Positions 8,180 to 16,918 of a DNA stretch of 64,000 nt are shown here, one piece after another. Below the pieces are notes generated by a model. It was not told the origin of the DNA. It did no database searches and saw nothing but the letters and a program-made list of their open reading frames with translations. Every line of letters begins with the position of its first letter. The first letter of the stretch is position 1. The DNA comes from Synechococcus sp. CCY 0621 (GTDB taxonomy: Bacteria; Cyanobacteriota; Cyanobacteriia; PCC-6307; Cyanobiaceae), in the NCBI RefSeq assembly GCF_019038465.1, contig NZ_JAFKRH010000015.1, positions 186,001 through 250,000 of the forward strand. Reading direction: 5' to 3'. The position numbers and the translations under genes were made by a program.

Positions 8180-9931
8180 TCAGTTCCCTTCGGGATCTGC
8201 GTGGAGTCCGCTGATCACCTCGCCGTTGAAGAACTCAGCCAGGCGGCCGGCCTGCGTATCGATGGCCGAAGCCATGGCCGGCAGCGTCGGCTTGGCCTCA
8301 CTGGGGCGTTCCTCGACAACCAGCGGGGGCGCTGGAGACGGGGTTGGCGCCGCAGGGCTCTCGGGGGGTGGCGCCGGGGGTCTGGCGGCAGCCACGGGCG
8401 GCTCGGGGCGGTGGGCGGTTCGGGCCGGCGGTGGGGGCTCCATGGCTGGCCGTGCCGCAGGGGTGTCCCCCCCGGCCTCCAGGGTCAGCTGGCGCGGGCT
8501 GCCCAGGGCACTGGCCACCGCTTTCTCCAGCAGCGGCAGGCGGCTCTGAACCATGGCCATCCAGGTTCCGGCCACGCGCACCACCGCCCGGCGATCGTCA
8601 AGCCGCAGCAGCTGGGCCTGCTGGGAGAGCAGCATCCGGGTGGAGGGCAGCTCCAGGCCCGCCAGGATCTGCTGCCACAGCTCCGCCAGGTTGTCGTTGG
8701 CCGGTGCCGCAACCTCCGCATCGGCTTCCGGGATCACCGCAGGGATCACCGCCGCGACCGGGGCCACCCTGCTGATCGGCCGTTGGACCTCGGCACTGGT
8801 CTGGACGGGCCCGGCGGGGGCTGGGGCGACGGCGGCCGGCTCGGCGAGCAGGCCCAGCAGCAGCACCTCCAGCCACAGCCTCGGTTGGACGCTGTGGCGC
8901 AGCTGCTGCTCGCTGCCCTTGAGCTGCGACTGCCACCGCAGCAGGCGAGCCTTGCCGATCTGGCGCGCCACCTCGGGCAGCTGCGGCCGCAGCTCCGGCG
9001 ACACGCTGGTGAGCTCCAGCCGATCCGGCGCCACCCCCGCCAGCAGCAGGTCGCGCAGCAGGCTGACCAGCCCCTGGAGCACGGCGGCAGGTTCCCGCCC
9101 CCGATCCAGCAGTTCGCGGCAGCCCTCCACCACCTGCAGGGGATCGGCCGCGGCCATGGCGACGGCCAGCCGCAGCAGTTCCTGGTCGGGCACCGCCCCC
9201 AGCAGGTCCCAGACCGCGTCGGCGACGATCGGCGCCGGCAGCAGGCTCAGCTGGTCGAGCAGGCTTTCGGCGTCCCGCAGGCCTCCCTGGGAGCGTTGGG
9301 CCACCAGGTGCAGGGCCTCCGGGGTGATGCCGATGGACTCCTCAGCGGCGATCCAGTGCAGATGACCCTCCAGGGCCTCCAGGGGGATGCGCCGGAAATC
9401 GAAGCGCTGGCAGCGGCTCAGGATCGTGGGCAGCACCCGCTGGGGATCGGTGGTGGCCAGCACGAACACCACCCGTGGCGGTGGTTCCTCCAGGGTCTTG
9501 AGCAGGGCGTTGAAGGCGGCCGTGGAGAGCATGTGGCACTCGTCCACCACGTAGACCTTCCAGCGGGCCTGGACCGGGGCGAACCGGGACCGTTCGATCA
9601 GTTCGCGGATGTTGTCGACGCCGGTGTTGGAGGCGGCGTCGATCTCGATCACATCAAGGGCGTTGCCGCTGGCGATGTCCGTGCACAGCTGGCAGCGTCC
9701 GCAGGGCTCAGGCGTCGGGCCCGGGCTGGCCAGACAGTTCAGCGAACGCGCCAGGATCCGTGCGCTGGAGGTCTTTCCCGTTCCCCGGGGGCCGCTGAAC
9801 AGATAGGCCGGGGCGATGCGGTTCTGGAGCAGGGCCTGGCTGAGGGTGTCGGCGACCGCCTTCTGGCCCACCAGCTGGTCGAAACGCTGGGGCCTGTACT
9901 TGTGATGAAGGGGCTCGTAGGCCTGGACCAT
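8180..9931 (-). CDS. dnaX: DNA polymerase III subunits gamma/tau
   Basis: DnaX is the clamp-loader ATPase of the replicase. The 583-residue protein has YRPQRFDQLVGQ, Walker A GPRGTGKTSSARI, a four-Cys zinc module (CxxxxxxxxxCxxCxxC, about residues 65-80), the DECHMLS Walker B and the SRCQRFDF sensor. A long Pro/Ala-rich tau-type tail forms the C-terminal third. No intein interrupts the ATPase domain, although some cyanobacterial dnaX genes carry one. It is the last gene of a minus-strand run and follows the LRAT-like gene by 27 bases. Confidence 0.96.
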   Translation of the reverse strand: MVQAYEPLHHKYRPQRFDQLVGQKAVADTLSQALLQNRIAPAYLFSGPRGTGKTSSARILARSLNCLASPGPTPEPCGRCQLCTDIASGNALDVIEIDAASNTGVDNIRELIERSRFAPVQARWKVYVVDECHMLSTAAFNALLKTLEEPPPRVVFVLATTDPQRVLPTILSRCQRFDFRRIPLEALEGHLHWIAAEESIGITPEALHLVAQRSQGGLRDAESLLDQLSLLPAPIVADAVWDLLGAVPDQELLRLAVAMAAADPLQVVEGCRELLDRGREPAAVLQGLVSLLRDLLLAGVAPDRLELTSVSPELRPQLPEVARQIGKARLLRWQSQLKGSEQQLRHSVQPRLWLEVLLLGLLAEPAAVAPAPAGPVQTSAEVQRPISRVAPVAAVIPAVIPEADAEVAAPANDNLAELWQQILAGLELPSTRMLLSQQAQLLRLDDRRAVVRVAGTWMAMVQSRLPLLEKAVASALGSPRQLTLEAGGDTPAARPAMEPPPPARTAHRPEPPVAAARPPAPPPESPAAPTPSPAPPLVVEERPSEAKPTLPAMASAIDTQAGRLAEFFNGEVISGLHADPEGN

Positions 9932-9958
9932 CCACCCTGCCCTGACCGGATGGAGAGC

Positions 9959-10732
9959 CTAAGGCGGGCTGCCGTCGGCCGGATCATCGGTGGGCCGCGT
10001 TGAGGGCGCCTGGGATTCGGTGGCGGCCTTGCCAGGCTCGAGCAATCGCTGCAGCCTGTCCTCCATCTCCTCCACGGCGGCCAGCTGGTCGGCCAGGCTC
10101 TGCCCGGCGAGGCGCAGGCGATCGAAGCCGTCGGGACCGGTGCCGATCGCCCCATTCCCTTCCCCCCAGCGCCGTTCGGCCCGGGCCAGCTCCTCCTCCA
10201 GGCGCTGCTGCAGCCATTGGCGCAGGCTGTCGAGCTGCTCAAGGCTGCGCCGGGCGAGGTCCCGGCCCCGGTCCAGCTGCTCGGGATCGAGGGCCGTGGC
10301 CAGGGTCTCGGCGAGGGACTGGCCCTGGCGCAGCAGCACCCGTGCCCCGGTCAGCACGGCGGCCGGCACGAACTGGCCCAGGGCCAGGGCGCCGAGGCTG
10401 CCGGTGTGCAGCCAGTCCTCCACCTGGGCGCTGCGGTGCCGACCGGTTTTGCACCAGTGGGCGAAGTGCTCGCAGTTGTTGAACAGCAGGTTGTAACGCT
10501 GCTCGCCGATGCGGCCCATGGCCCGGCGCAGGGTGACCCCCACCGCTGAACAGCTCCCTTCGGGATAGTCGACGGTGCTGATCAGTTCGCCGCGGCTGAA
10601 GTCAGCCCGCGGGCTTCGCAGGATCTCCCTTCCCTCCAGGTAGTGGGCCACCGTCCCGTCTCCCAGGTCGATGCCGTGGTGCAGGAACAGGCCGTGCTGG
10701 CGGCGGGCCTGCAGGTGATCGGCGGCGGCCAA
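9959..10732 (-). CDS. LRAT-like (NC domain) protein
   Basis: The 257-residue protein has an N-terminal NlpC/P60-related LRAT domain. The catalytic triad is visible as HHGIDLGDG (His), the downstream His of VAHYL and FNNCEHFAHWC (Cys, about residue 87). LRAT-fold enzymes transfer or hydrolyse acyl groups through a cysteine thioester. The C-terminal 120 residues are Arg/Glu/Leu-rich and probably helical (LEQLDSLRQWLQQRLEEELA), perhaps a coiled coil. Reading back from the domain, the first usable start is TTG at 10732, because an in-frame TGA lies only 24 bases upstream. It sits between clpX and dnaX on the same strand. Substrate unknown. Confidence 0.8.
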   Translation of the reverse strand: MAAADHLQARRQHGLFLHHGIDLGDGTVAHYLEGREILRSPRADFSRGELISTVDYPEGSCSAVGVTLRRAMGRIGEQRYNLLFNNCEHFAHWCKTGRHRSAQVEDWLHTGSLGALALGQFVPAAVLTGARVLLRQGQSLAETLATALDPEQLDRGRDLARRSLEQLDSLRQWLQQRLEEELARAERRWGEGNGAIGTGPDGFDRLRLAGQSLADQLAAVEEMEDRLQRLLEPGKAATESQAPSTRPTDDPADGSPP

Positions 10733-10836
10733 GGCGTGGCAACAACGGATCCTTCAGCTTCGCGCCGTGGCGACGCTCCTCCGGGATGGCGCCGGGTACG
10801 GATGGCCGCTCGGTGGCACCTCAGCAGGTGGTGCCC

Positions 10837-12210
10837 TCAGGCCGTGGCCTGTTCGCCCCGGTGGCCGTCGAGGTCGGCGGCGGCACTGATCGGCAGCACC
10901 TTGGCCTTGCTGCGTTGCTCCACCAGCTCCCGGGTGATGGTGAAGGTCTGAACGTCGCGGCGGGAGGGCAGGTCGTACATGACGTCGAGCATCAGTTCCT
11001 CGACGATGCCCCGCAGGGCCCGGGCGCCGGTTTTGCGGCGATGGGCTTCGGCGGCGATGGCTTCGACGGCGCCCGGCTCGAACTCGAGCCGCACGTTGTC
11101 CATGCTGAGCAGGGTCTGGAACTGCTTGACCAGGGCGTCGCGCGGTTCGGTGAGGATCGCCTCCAGGGCGCTGGTGTCGAGCGGTTCGAGCACGGCGCTC
11201 ACCGGCAGCCGGCCGATGAACTCGGGAATCAGGCCATAGCGGACCAGATCTTCCGGTTCGAGGTGGCGCATCACTTCGCTCGACTGCTTGTCCTTGCCGG
11301 ATCGCACCCGGCTGCGGCCATCGGCGGGTAGGAAGCCGATGGCGTTGCGGCCCATGCGCTTCTGGACCAGGTCGTCCAGACCCACGAAGGCGCCACCGCA
11401 GATGAACAGCACCTGGCTGGTGTCGATCTGGATGCAGTCCTGATAGGGGTGTTTGCGGCCGCCCTGGGGGGGCACGTTGGCGACGGTGCCCTCCAGCATC
11501 TTGAGCAGGGCCTGCTGCACCCCTTCACCGGAGACATCGCGGGTGATCGAGGGGTTTTCGCTCTTGCGGGCGATCTTGTCGATCTCGTCGATGTAGATGA
11601 TGCCCCGCTGGGCCTGTTCGACGTCGAGGTCGGCCTTCTGGAGCAGGCGCAGCAGGATGTTCTCCACGTCTTCGCCCACGTAGCCGGCTTCGGTGAGCGT
11701 GGTGGCATCGGCCACCGCGAAGGGCACGTCGAGCATCTCCGCCAGGGACTGGGCCAGGAGGGTCTTGCCGCAGCCGGTGGGGCCGATCAGCAGGATGTTC
11801 GATTTGTGCAGGCGGGTGGCGGTCTGGTCCGTCTCGCCCTTGCCGTCCCCCTGCCAGGCCAGGCGCTTGTAGTGGTTGTAGACGGCCACGGCCAGCACCT
11901 TCTTGGCCTCCTCCTGGCCCACGACCTGCTGGTCGAGGAAGGTCTTGATCTCCTGGGGCCTGGGGATGGTGGCGAGGGTGGGGGCGGGTTTGGCCGATTT
12001 CTTCGCCGGGGCCTTGCGGCCGCCATCGGCGGCGGGCCTGCCCTGGGGGCCATGGCCATGGTGCTCGACGAGTTCCTCGTCGAGGATCTCGTTGCAGAGA
12101 TCAATGCATTCGTCGCAGATGTAGACGCCAGGCCCGGCGATCAGCTTGCGCACCTGTTCCTGGGACTTGCCGCAGAAGGAGCACTTCAGATGGGCGTCGA
12201 ACTTGGCCAT
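10837..12210 (-). CDS. clpX: ClpX, ATPase subunit of Clp protease
   Basis: ClpX unfolds tagged substrates and threads them into ClpP. The 457-residue protein has the N-terminal four-Cys zinc-binding domain ([11 protein letters not shown], then [14 protein letters not shown]), Walker [13 protein letters not shown], Walker [14 protein letters not shown], the sensor region RMGRNAIGF and the C-terminal [22 protein letters not shown] Lys/Ala/Pro-rich linker separates the zinc domain from the AAA+ module, as in other cyanobacteria. It is downstream of tig and clpP on the same strand, the conserved tig-clpP-clpX order. Confidence 0.97.
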   Translation of the reverse strand: MAKFDAHLKCSFCGKSQEQVRKLIAGPGVYICDECIDLCNEILDEELVEHHGHGPQGRPAADGGRKAPAKKSAKPAPTLATIPRPQEIKTFLDQQVVGQEEAKKVLAVAVYNHYKRLAWQGDGKGETDQTATRLHKSNILLIGPTGCGKTLLAQSLAEMLDVPFAVADATTLTEAGYVGEDVENILLRLLQKADLDVEQAQRGIIYIDEIDKIARKSENPSITRDVSGEGVQQALLKMLEGTVANVPPQGGRKHPYQDCIQIDTSQVLFICGGAFVGLDDLVQKRMGRNAIGFLPADGRSRVRSGKDKQSSEVMRHLEPEDLVRYGLIPEFIGRLPVSAVLEPLDTSALEAILTEPRDALVKQFQTLLSMDNVRLEFEPGAVEAIAAEAHRRKTGARALRGIVEELMLDVMYDLPSRRDVQTFTITRELVEQRSKAKVLPISAAADLDGHRGEQATA

Positions 12211-12366
12211 CGGCGAGGAGGCGGCGGGAGCGGCGTTGGTCGCCCGGGGAGGGGTTGGGTGGAAGCCCAGTCCTCAGGATCGACCCCAGCCGTCGTTTTG
12301 TCAGTCGTTCCTGAGGTTCGGACCGGTGGTGGAGGGGCGCTGGAGGGGCGTTGGGGCAGCGACGAC

Positions 12367-13113
12367 CTAGGGGACGACAGGGGCTGGGGCGTCATCGACC
12401 ACCCGGTCGATGAGTCCGTATTCAACCGCTTCCGCCGGGGAAAGGAAGTAGTCCCGGTCGGTATCTTCAGCGATCTTGTCGAGCGGCTGGCCGGTGTGCT
12501 CGGCCATCAGCCCGTTGAGCGTGTCCTTCAGGTAGAGGATCTCCCTGGCCTGGATTTCGATATCCACGGCCTGTCCCTGGGCGCCGCCGAGGGGTTGGTG
12601 GATCATGATCCGGGCATTGGGCAGGGCCATCCGTTTTCCGGGGGCGCCGCCCGTGAGCAGGAAGGCCCCCATGCTGGCGGCAAGCCCGTAACAGATGGTC
12701 ACCACATCCGGCGCCACCTGCTGCATGGTGTCGTAGATCGCCAGGCCGGAGGTGACCGAACCGCCCGGGGAGTTGATGTAGATCTGAATGTCCTTCTCAG
12801 GATCCTCGGCTTCGAGGAACAGCAACTGGGCCACCAGGGAATCGGCCACCTGGTCGTCGATGCCGGTGCCAAGAAAGATGATGCGCTCCCGCAGCAGCCG
12901 GGAATAGATGTCAAAGGCCCGGTCGCCGCGGCCGGACTGCTCCACCACCGTGGGCAGCACTCCGGGGGCGGCGGAGGGGCTTGGGGTGGCCACCCCGTTC
13001 CAGGGCAGTGGCCCCTGCCAGAGGTTGCTCACGGGGTGGGGCCGTGTCCCCGATGGGCTGGCCAGGGCGGCTGGCAACCAGTCGGGGATCAGGGGCGAGG
13101 GGGCGTCGATCAC
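12367..13113 (-). CDS. clpP: ClpP2-type protease subunit
   Basis: This serine peptidase assembles into the Clp barrel with ClpX. The 248-residue protein has the Ser in [13 protein letters not shown], the His in [11 protein letters not shown] and the Asp in [13 protein letters not shown]. The unconserved N terminus (about 50 residues before [20 protein letters not shown]) begins with GTG. Its position immediately upstream of clpX and downstream of tig is that of clpP2 in Synechococcus. Other clpP/clpR paralogues are expected elsewhere, so the number 2 is inferred from synteny. Confidence 0.95.
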   Translation of the reverse strand: MIDAPSPLIPDWLPAALASPSGTRPHPVSNLWQGPLPWNGVATPSPSAAPGVLPTVVEQSGRGDRAFDIYSRLLRERIIFLGTGIDDQVADSLVAQLLFLEAEDPEKDIQIYINSPGGSVTSGLAIYDTMQQVAPDVVTICYGLAASMGAFLLTGGAPGKRMALPNARIMIHQPLGGAQGQAVDIEIQAREILYLKDTLNGLMAEHTGQPLDKIAEDTDRDYFLSPAEAVEYGLIDRVVDDAPAPVVP

Positions 13114-13149
13114 GCGGATTCGCTGGCGGACGGGGGGAGTGGCTTCAAT

Positions 13150-14631
13150 CTATGGCTGGGCACCTTCCTCCTGAGCCTTGCTGTCCCCGGCAGCGGCGGC
13201 TGCCTTCTTCGCTTTGGCCGCGGCCTTCGTGGTTTTGGGCTGCGCTTCGCTGGCGGAGTCCTCGGGGGTGTCGCTGGCGTCTGTGGCCTCTTCAGCGGCC
13301 GGGGCCTTGTCGGTGATCGTGCTGTTGGTCTCCAGCCACTCCAGCAACTTCTCCTTCAGTAAGTCCTCGGCGACGGCCAGCCGCAGCCGCTCCTGGTCGA
13401 TGGCGGCGCTGTCGCTCAGGCCCTGGCGGATCTCGGTCAGCTTGGCCTCCAGGTCGGCGGCAGCCACCTCGATCTTCTCGGCGGCGGCCAGCGCCTTGAG
13501 CGCCAGGGTGCGCCGCAGCCGCTGCTCGGCCTCGGGCCGGGAGGTGTCCATCAGGCTGCGCACCAGATCGGGGGTGAACAGCTTTTTGACATCCATGCCC
13601 TGCTGGGAGATCTGGCCGGCGGTCTGCTCGATCAGGTTGCGCACCTCCTGCTGGATCAGGGTTTCGGGCAGCTCCACCTCCAGCTGTTCCACCAGCACGG
13701 TGAGCAGGGCCTCATGGCGGTTGGCCCGATGGCGACGCTCGGCGTCCTCCCGCAGGCGCTGCTCCAGGTCGGCGCGGAGTTCGGCCAGGGTCGGCTTGTC
13801 GCTGGCCTGCTGGGCGAAGGCATCGTCGAGGGCGGGGAGCTCCCGGGTCTTGAGCTCCAGCAGGGTGATGGCAAACAGGGCCTCCCGGCCGGCGGCCTGC
13901 TCCTGGGGGTAGCTGTCGGGGAAGCGGCAGGTCACATCGCGGCTGTCGCCCACCGCCATGCCGACGATGCCGGCCACGAAGCCGGGGATCATGCGGCCCT
14001 CCTCCAGCTCCACTTCCATGCCTTCGCTGCTGCCGCCCTCGATGGCCTCGCCGTTGTCGACGAAGCTGCCGCTGAAGGCGATCTGGGCCACGTCACCGTC
14101 GGCGGCGGCCCGATCCTCCACCGGCACCAGGGTGGCCAGCTGGCGTCGCGACTGCTCGATCAGTTCGTCGACCCGGGCGGGGTCGAAGGGCACAGGTTCG
14201 GCCTCGGCCGTGAAGCCCTTGGTGCTGCGCAGGGTGGGGATGGGCTCGACGTCCATCTCCAGGGTGATGGTGAGCTCCTCGCCAGGGGTGAAGCGCTGCA
14301 GGACCAGCTCGAAGGCCTCGTTCAGTTCGGGCCGGCCGATCGCCTCGATGGCCTCCTGCTGCATCGCCTCCCGTACGACCGCATCCACCAGGTCCTCGAG
14401 GGCAGTGGCGCGGATGCGCAGCGGTCCGATCTGCTGCAGCAGCACCGGCCGGGGCACCCGTCCCTTGCGGAATCCGGGCAGCTTGACGCTGCGGCTCAGC
14501 TTCTCCAGGGCGGCGTCGTAGCTCTTCTGGCTGCGCCCCGCAGGCACGGCCACCTCCACGGCCAGGCGGCTTCCGGGACGGGGGGAGGTTGTGACCCGGA
14601 GGTTGGTTTCGGTGCTGGCGGCAGGGCTCAT
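13150..14631 (-). CDS. tig: Trigger factor
   Basis: Trigger factor is the ribosome-associated chaperone and prolyl isomerase. The 493-residue protein has the ribosome-binding signature GFRKGRVPRPVL (about residues 47-58) and a central PPIase domain (VEDRAAADGDVAQIAFSGSF, EGRMIPGFVAGIVGM). The helical C-terminal domain ends in an Ala/Lys/Glu-rich tail (KAAAKAKKAAAAAG). I used the ATG at 14631; the frame stays open 34 codons upstream, but that stretch is Arg-rich junk within the promoter region. It is divergent from asd and heads the tig-clpP-clpX unit. Confidence 0.96.
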   Translation of the reverse strand: MSPAASTETNLRVTTSPRPGSRLAVEVAVPAGRSQKSYDAALEKLSRSVKLPGFRKGRVPRPVLLQQIGPLRIRATALEDLVDAVVREAMQQEAIEAIGRPELNEAFELVLQRFTPGEELTITLEMDVEPIPTLRSTKGFTAEAEPVPFDPARVDELIEQSRRQLATLVPVEDRAAADGDVAQIAFSGSFVDNGEAIEGGSSEGMEVELEEGRMIPGFVAGIVGMAVGDSRDVTCRFPDSYPQEQAAGREALFAITLLELKTRELPALDDAFAQQASDKPTLAELRADLEQRLREDAERRHRANRHEALLTVLVEQLEVELPETLIQQEVRNLIEQTAGQISQQGMDVKKLFTPDLVRSLMDTSRPEAEQRLRRTLALKALAAAEKIEVAAADLEAKLTEIRQGLSDSAAIDQERLRLAVAEDLLKEKLLEWLETNSTITDKAPAAEEATDASDTPEDSASEAQPKTTKAAAKAKKAAAAAGDSKAQEEGAQP

Positions 14632-14834
14632 GAAACGGGTTCGCTCGGGGCAGCCCCCCATCCTAGAAACTGGCCGTTTCGGGCCTCTGCGACGTATTGT
14701 GCGATCGACGCAACGGCGCGCCCATATCCCCAACTGAACACACCTTTCCGGCCTCGGGCCGGTGGTTTTGTTTCAGGGTCCCGTTTCCGCAGTCCCCTTC
14801 CCGACCCTTCCCGCCACCTGTTCCTTTCTCCCCG

Positions 14835-15917
14835 TTGACCGTCTCAGCGACCCTGTCCTCCCCTCCGTGCCACCTGCCCTCAAGGCCGCTGCGCATCGCC
14901 ATCCTCGGCGCCACCGGAGCCGTGGGCCAGGAGCTTCTGGCCTTGCTGCAGGAACGTGGCTTCCCGGTGGCGGAACTGGTGCCTCTGGCCTCCCCCCGCT
15001 CTGCCGGCCAGGACCTCGACTGGCGGGGTGAGCGGATCCAGGTGCGGCCCGTTGGCCCCGGGGCCTTCGAGGGCGTCGACCTGGTGCTGGCCTCCGCCGG
15101 TGGTTCTGTCTCCAGGCAGTGGGCCCCGGTGGCGGTGGCGGCCGGAGCCGTGGTGATTGACAACTCCAGCGCCTTTCGCATGGATCCGGCGGTGCCCCTG
15201 GTGGTGCCTGAGGTGAATCCCCAGGCCGCCTTCGCCCATGGCGGGATCATCGCCAATCCCAACTGCACCACGATTCTGCTGACCCTGGCCCTGGCGCCCC
15301 TGGCGGCCCGGCGCCCGATCCGCCGAGTCGTGATCAGCACGTACCAGTCGGCCAGCGGCGCCGGCGCCCGCGCCATGGAGGAACTGCGCCAGCTGAGCCG
15401 CACCGTGCTGGATGGCGGCGAGCCGGTGAGTGAAGTGCTGCCCCATTCGCTGGCCTTCAACCTCTTCCTGCACAACTCACCCCTGCAGCCCAGCGGCTAC
15501 TGCGAGGAGGAGCTCAAGATGCTGCACGAAACCCGCAAGATCATGGGGCTGCCGCAGCTGCGCCTGACAGCCACCTGTGTGCGGGTGCCGGTTCTGCGGG
15601 CCCATTCCGAGGCCGTCAACATCGAATTCGAGGAGCCCTTTCCCGTGGAGGAGGCCCGCGCCCTGCTGGCGGCTGCCCCCGGGGTTGAGCTGATCGAGAA
15701 CTTCGAGACCAACCGCTTCCCCATGCCCACCGATGTCACCGGCCGGGATGCGGTGGCCGTGGGCCGCATCCGCCAGGACCTCAGTGATCCCCACGCCCTG
15801 GAGCTGTGGCTCTGCGGCGACCAGATCCGCAAGGGGGCGGCCCTCAACGCCATCCAGATCGCCGAACTGCTGCGCGAGCCCGCCGCGGCGACTCCGGGCC
15901 CAGGAGGTGCCGTTTGA
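14835..15917 (+). CDS. asd: Aspartate-semialdehyde dehydrogenase
   Basis: Asd reduces aspartyl-4-phosphate to aspartate semialdehyde, the branch point to lysine, threonine and methionine. Landmarks are the NADP loop [33 protein letters not shown], the catalytic Cys in [19 protein letters not shown] and the late His in [12 protein letters not shown]. The start is uncertain: no ATG gives a normal length, and the TTG at 14835 leaves 17 residues before the NADP strand. The frame remains open to 14697, but that part reads as non-coding. The gene overlaps dapA by 4 bases (TTGA). Confidence 0.93.
   Translation: MTVSATLSSPPCHLPSRPLRIAILGATGAVGQELLALLQERGFPVAELVPLASPRSAGQDLDWRGERIQVRPVGPGAFEGVDLVLASAGGSVSRQWAPVAVAAGAVVIDNSSAFRMDPAVPLVVPEVNPQAAFAHGGIIANPNCTTILLTLALAPLAARRPIRRVVISTYQSASGAGARAMEELRQLSRTVLDGGEPVSEVLPHSLAFNLFLHNSPLQPSGYCEEELKMLHETRKIMGLPQLRLTATCVRVPVLRAHSEAVNIEFEEPFPVEEARALLAAAPGVELIENFETNRFPMPTDVTGRDAVAVGRIRQDLSDPHALELWLCGDQIRKGAALNAIQIAELLREPAAATPGPGGAV
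15902..15909 (+). promoter_or_regulatory. Strong Shine-Dalgarno site of dapA
   Basis: AGGAGGTG lies inside the last codons of asd and ends four bases before the TTG at 15914. It is an almost perfect anti-16S match and fixes that TTG as the dapA start. Overlap of the dapA start with the asd stop (TTGA) indicates translational coupling. Confidence 0.75.
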
Positions 15918-16843
15918 GCACGGCCTCCCTGCTGGCGCCAAGCACGGCCCCCTCGCCTGAGGCCCCCTTCGGGCGGGTGCTCACCGCCATGGTGACCCCC
16001 TTCCGGCCCGATGGTGCCGTCGATCTTGAGCTGGCGGCGCGGCTGGCGGACCATCTGGTCAGCCATGGATCCGATGGCCTGGTGCTGTGTGGCACCACCG
16101 GCGAATCCCCCACCCTCACCTGGCAGGAGCAGCACGCGCTGTTCGCCGCCGTGAAGGGGGCGGTGGGGAGCCGCGCCACCCTGCTAGCGGGCAGTGGCAG
16201 CAACTGCACGGCCGAGGCGGTGGAAGCCACCGGCGAGGCGGCCGCCCTCGGCGCCGACGGTGCTTTGGTGGTGGTGCCCTACTACAACAAACCACCCCAG
16301 GAGGGGCTGGAAGCCCATTTCCGGGCCGTGGCCCAGGCCGCACCGGAGCTGCCGCTGATGCTTTACAACATCCCGGGCCGCACCGGCTGCAGCCTGGCGC
16401 CGGACACCACCGCCCGCCTGCTGGATCAGGCCAACGTGGTGGGATTCAAGGCCGCCAGCGGCACCACCGAGGAGGTCAGCCGGCTGCGGGAGCTCTGCGG
16501 CGACCGCCTGGCGATCTACAGCGGCGATGACGCCCTCACCCTGCCGATGCTGGCCGTGGGCGCCGTGGGTGTGGTGAGCGTGGCCAGCCATCTGGTCGGC
16601 CCCAGGATCCGGGCCATGCTCCAGGCCTTCCTGAGCGGCGACGTCACCGCCGCCCTCGACGTGCACCAGCAGCTGCTGCCCCTGTGCCGGGCCCTGTTCT
16701 GCACCACCAATCCCATCCCCGTCAAAGCCGCCCTGGAGATCAGCGGCTGGCCGGTGGGTTCCCCCCGACTTCCCCTTCTTTCCGCCGATACCGACGTGCG
16801 CCAACGCCTTTCCTCGATCCTGGCCGCCCTGCGTCCCACCTGA
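15914..16843 (+). CDS. dapA: 4-hydroxy-tetrahydrodipicolinate synthase
   Basis: DapA condenses aspartate semialdehyde with pyruvate, the first step toward lysine and diaminopimelate for peptidoglycan. The 309-residue TIM barrel shows [29 protein letters not shown] with the catalytic Tyr, LYNIPGRTG, the Schiff-base Lys in VVGFKAASG and [22 protein letters not shown]. The TTG start overlaps the asd stop and is preceded by a strong Shine-Dalgarno site. Together with asd just upstream and lysC at 27.4-29.3 kb, it supplies the early lysine pathway. Confidence 0.97.
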   Translation: MSTASLLAPSTAPSPEAPFGRVLTAMVTPFRPDGAVDLELAARLADHLVSHGSDGLVLCGTTGESPTLTWQEQHALFAAVKGAVGSRATLLAGSGSNCTAEAVEATGEAAALGADGALVVVPYYNKPPQEGLEAHFRAVAQAAPELPLMLYNIPGRTGCSLAPDTTARLLDQANVVGFKAASGTTEEVSRLRELCGDRLAIYSGDDALTLPMLAVGAVGVVSVASHLVGPRIRAMLQAFLSGDVTAALDVHQQLLPLCRALFCTTNPIPVKAALEISGWPVGSPRLPLLSADTDVRQRLSSILAALRPT

Positions 16844-16918
16844 CGCCAAGGCTGATTTCCAGAGTCACCTCTGCTTCCGCTTCCCGTTCCTTCCCACCGC
16901 CAACCCTTCCTTTCCTAC

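Noticed and set aside
10815-10835. GC hairpin after clpX as a terminator
   Set aside because: A 6-bp stem exists right at the clpX stop, but there is no U-tract on the minus strand and the next gene follows in the same direction.
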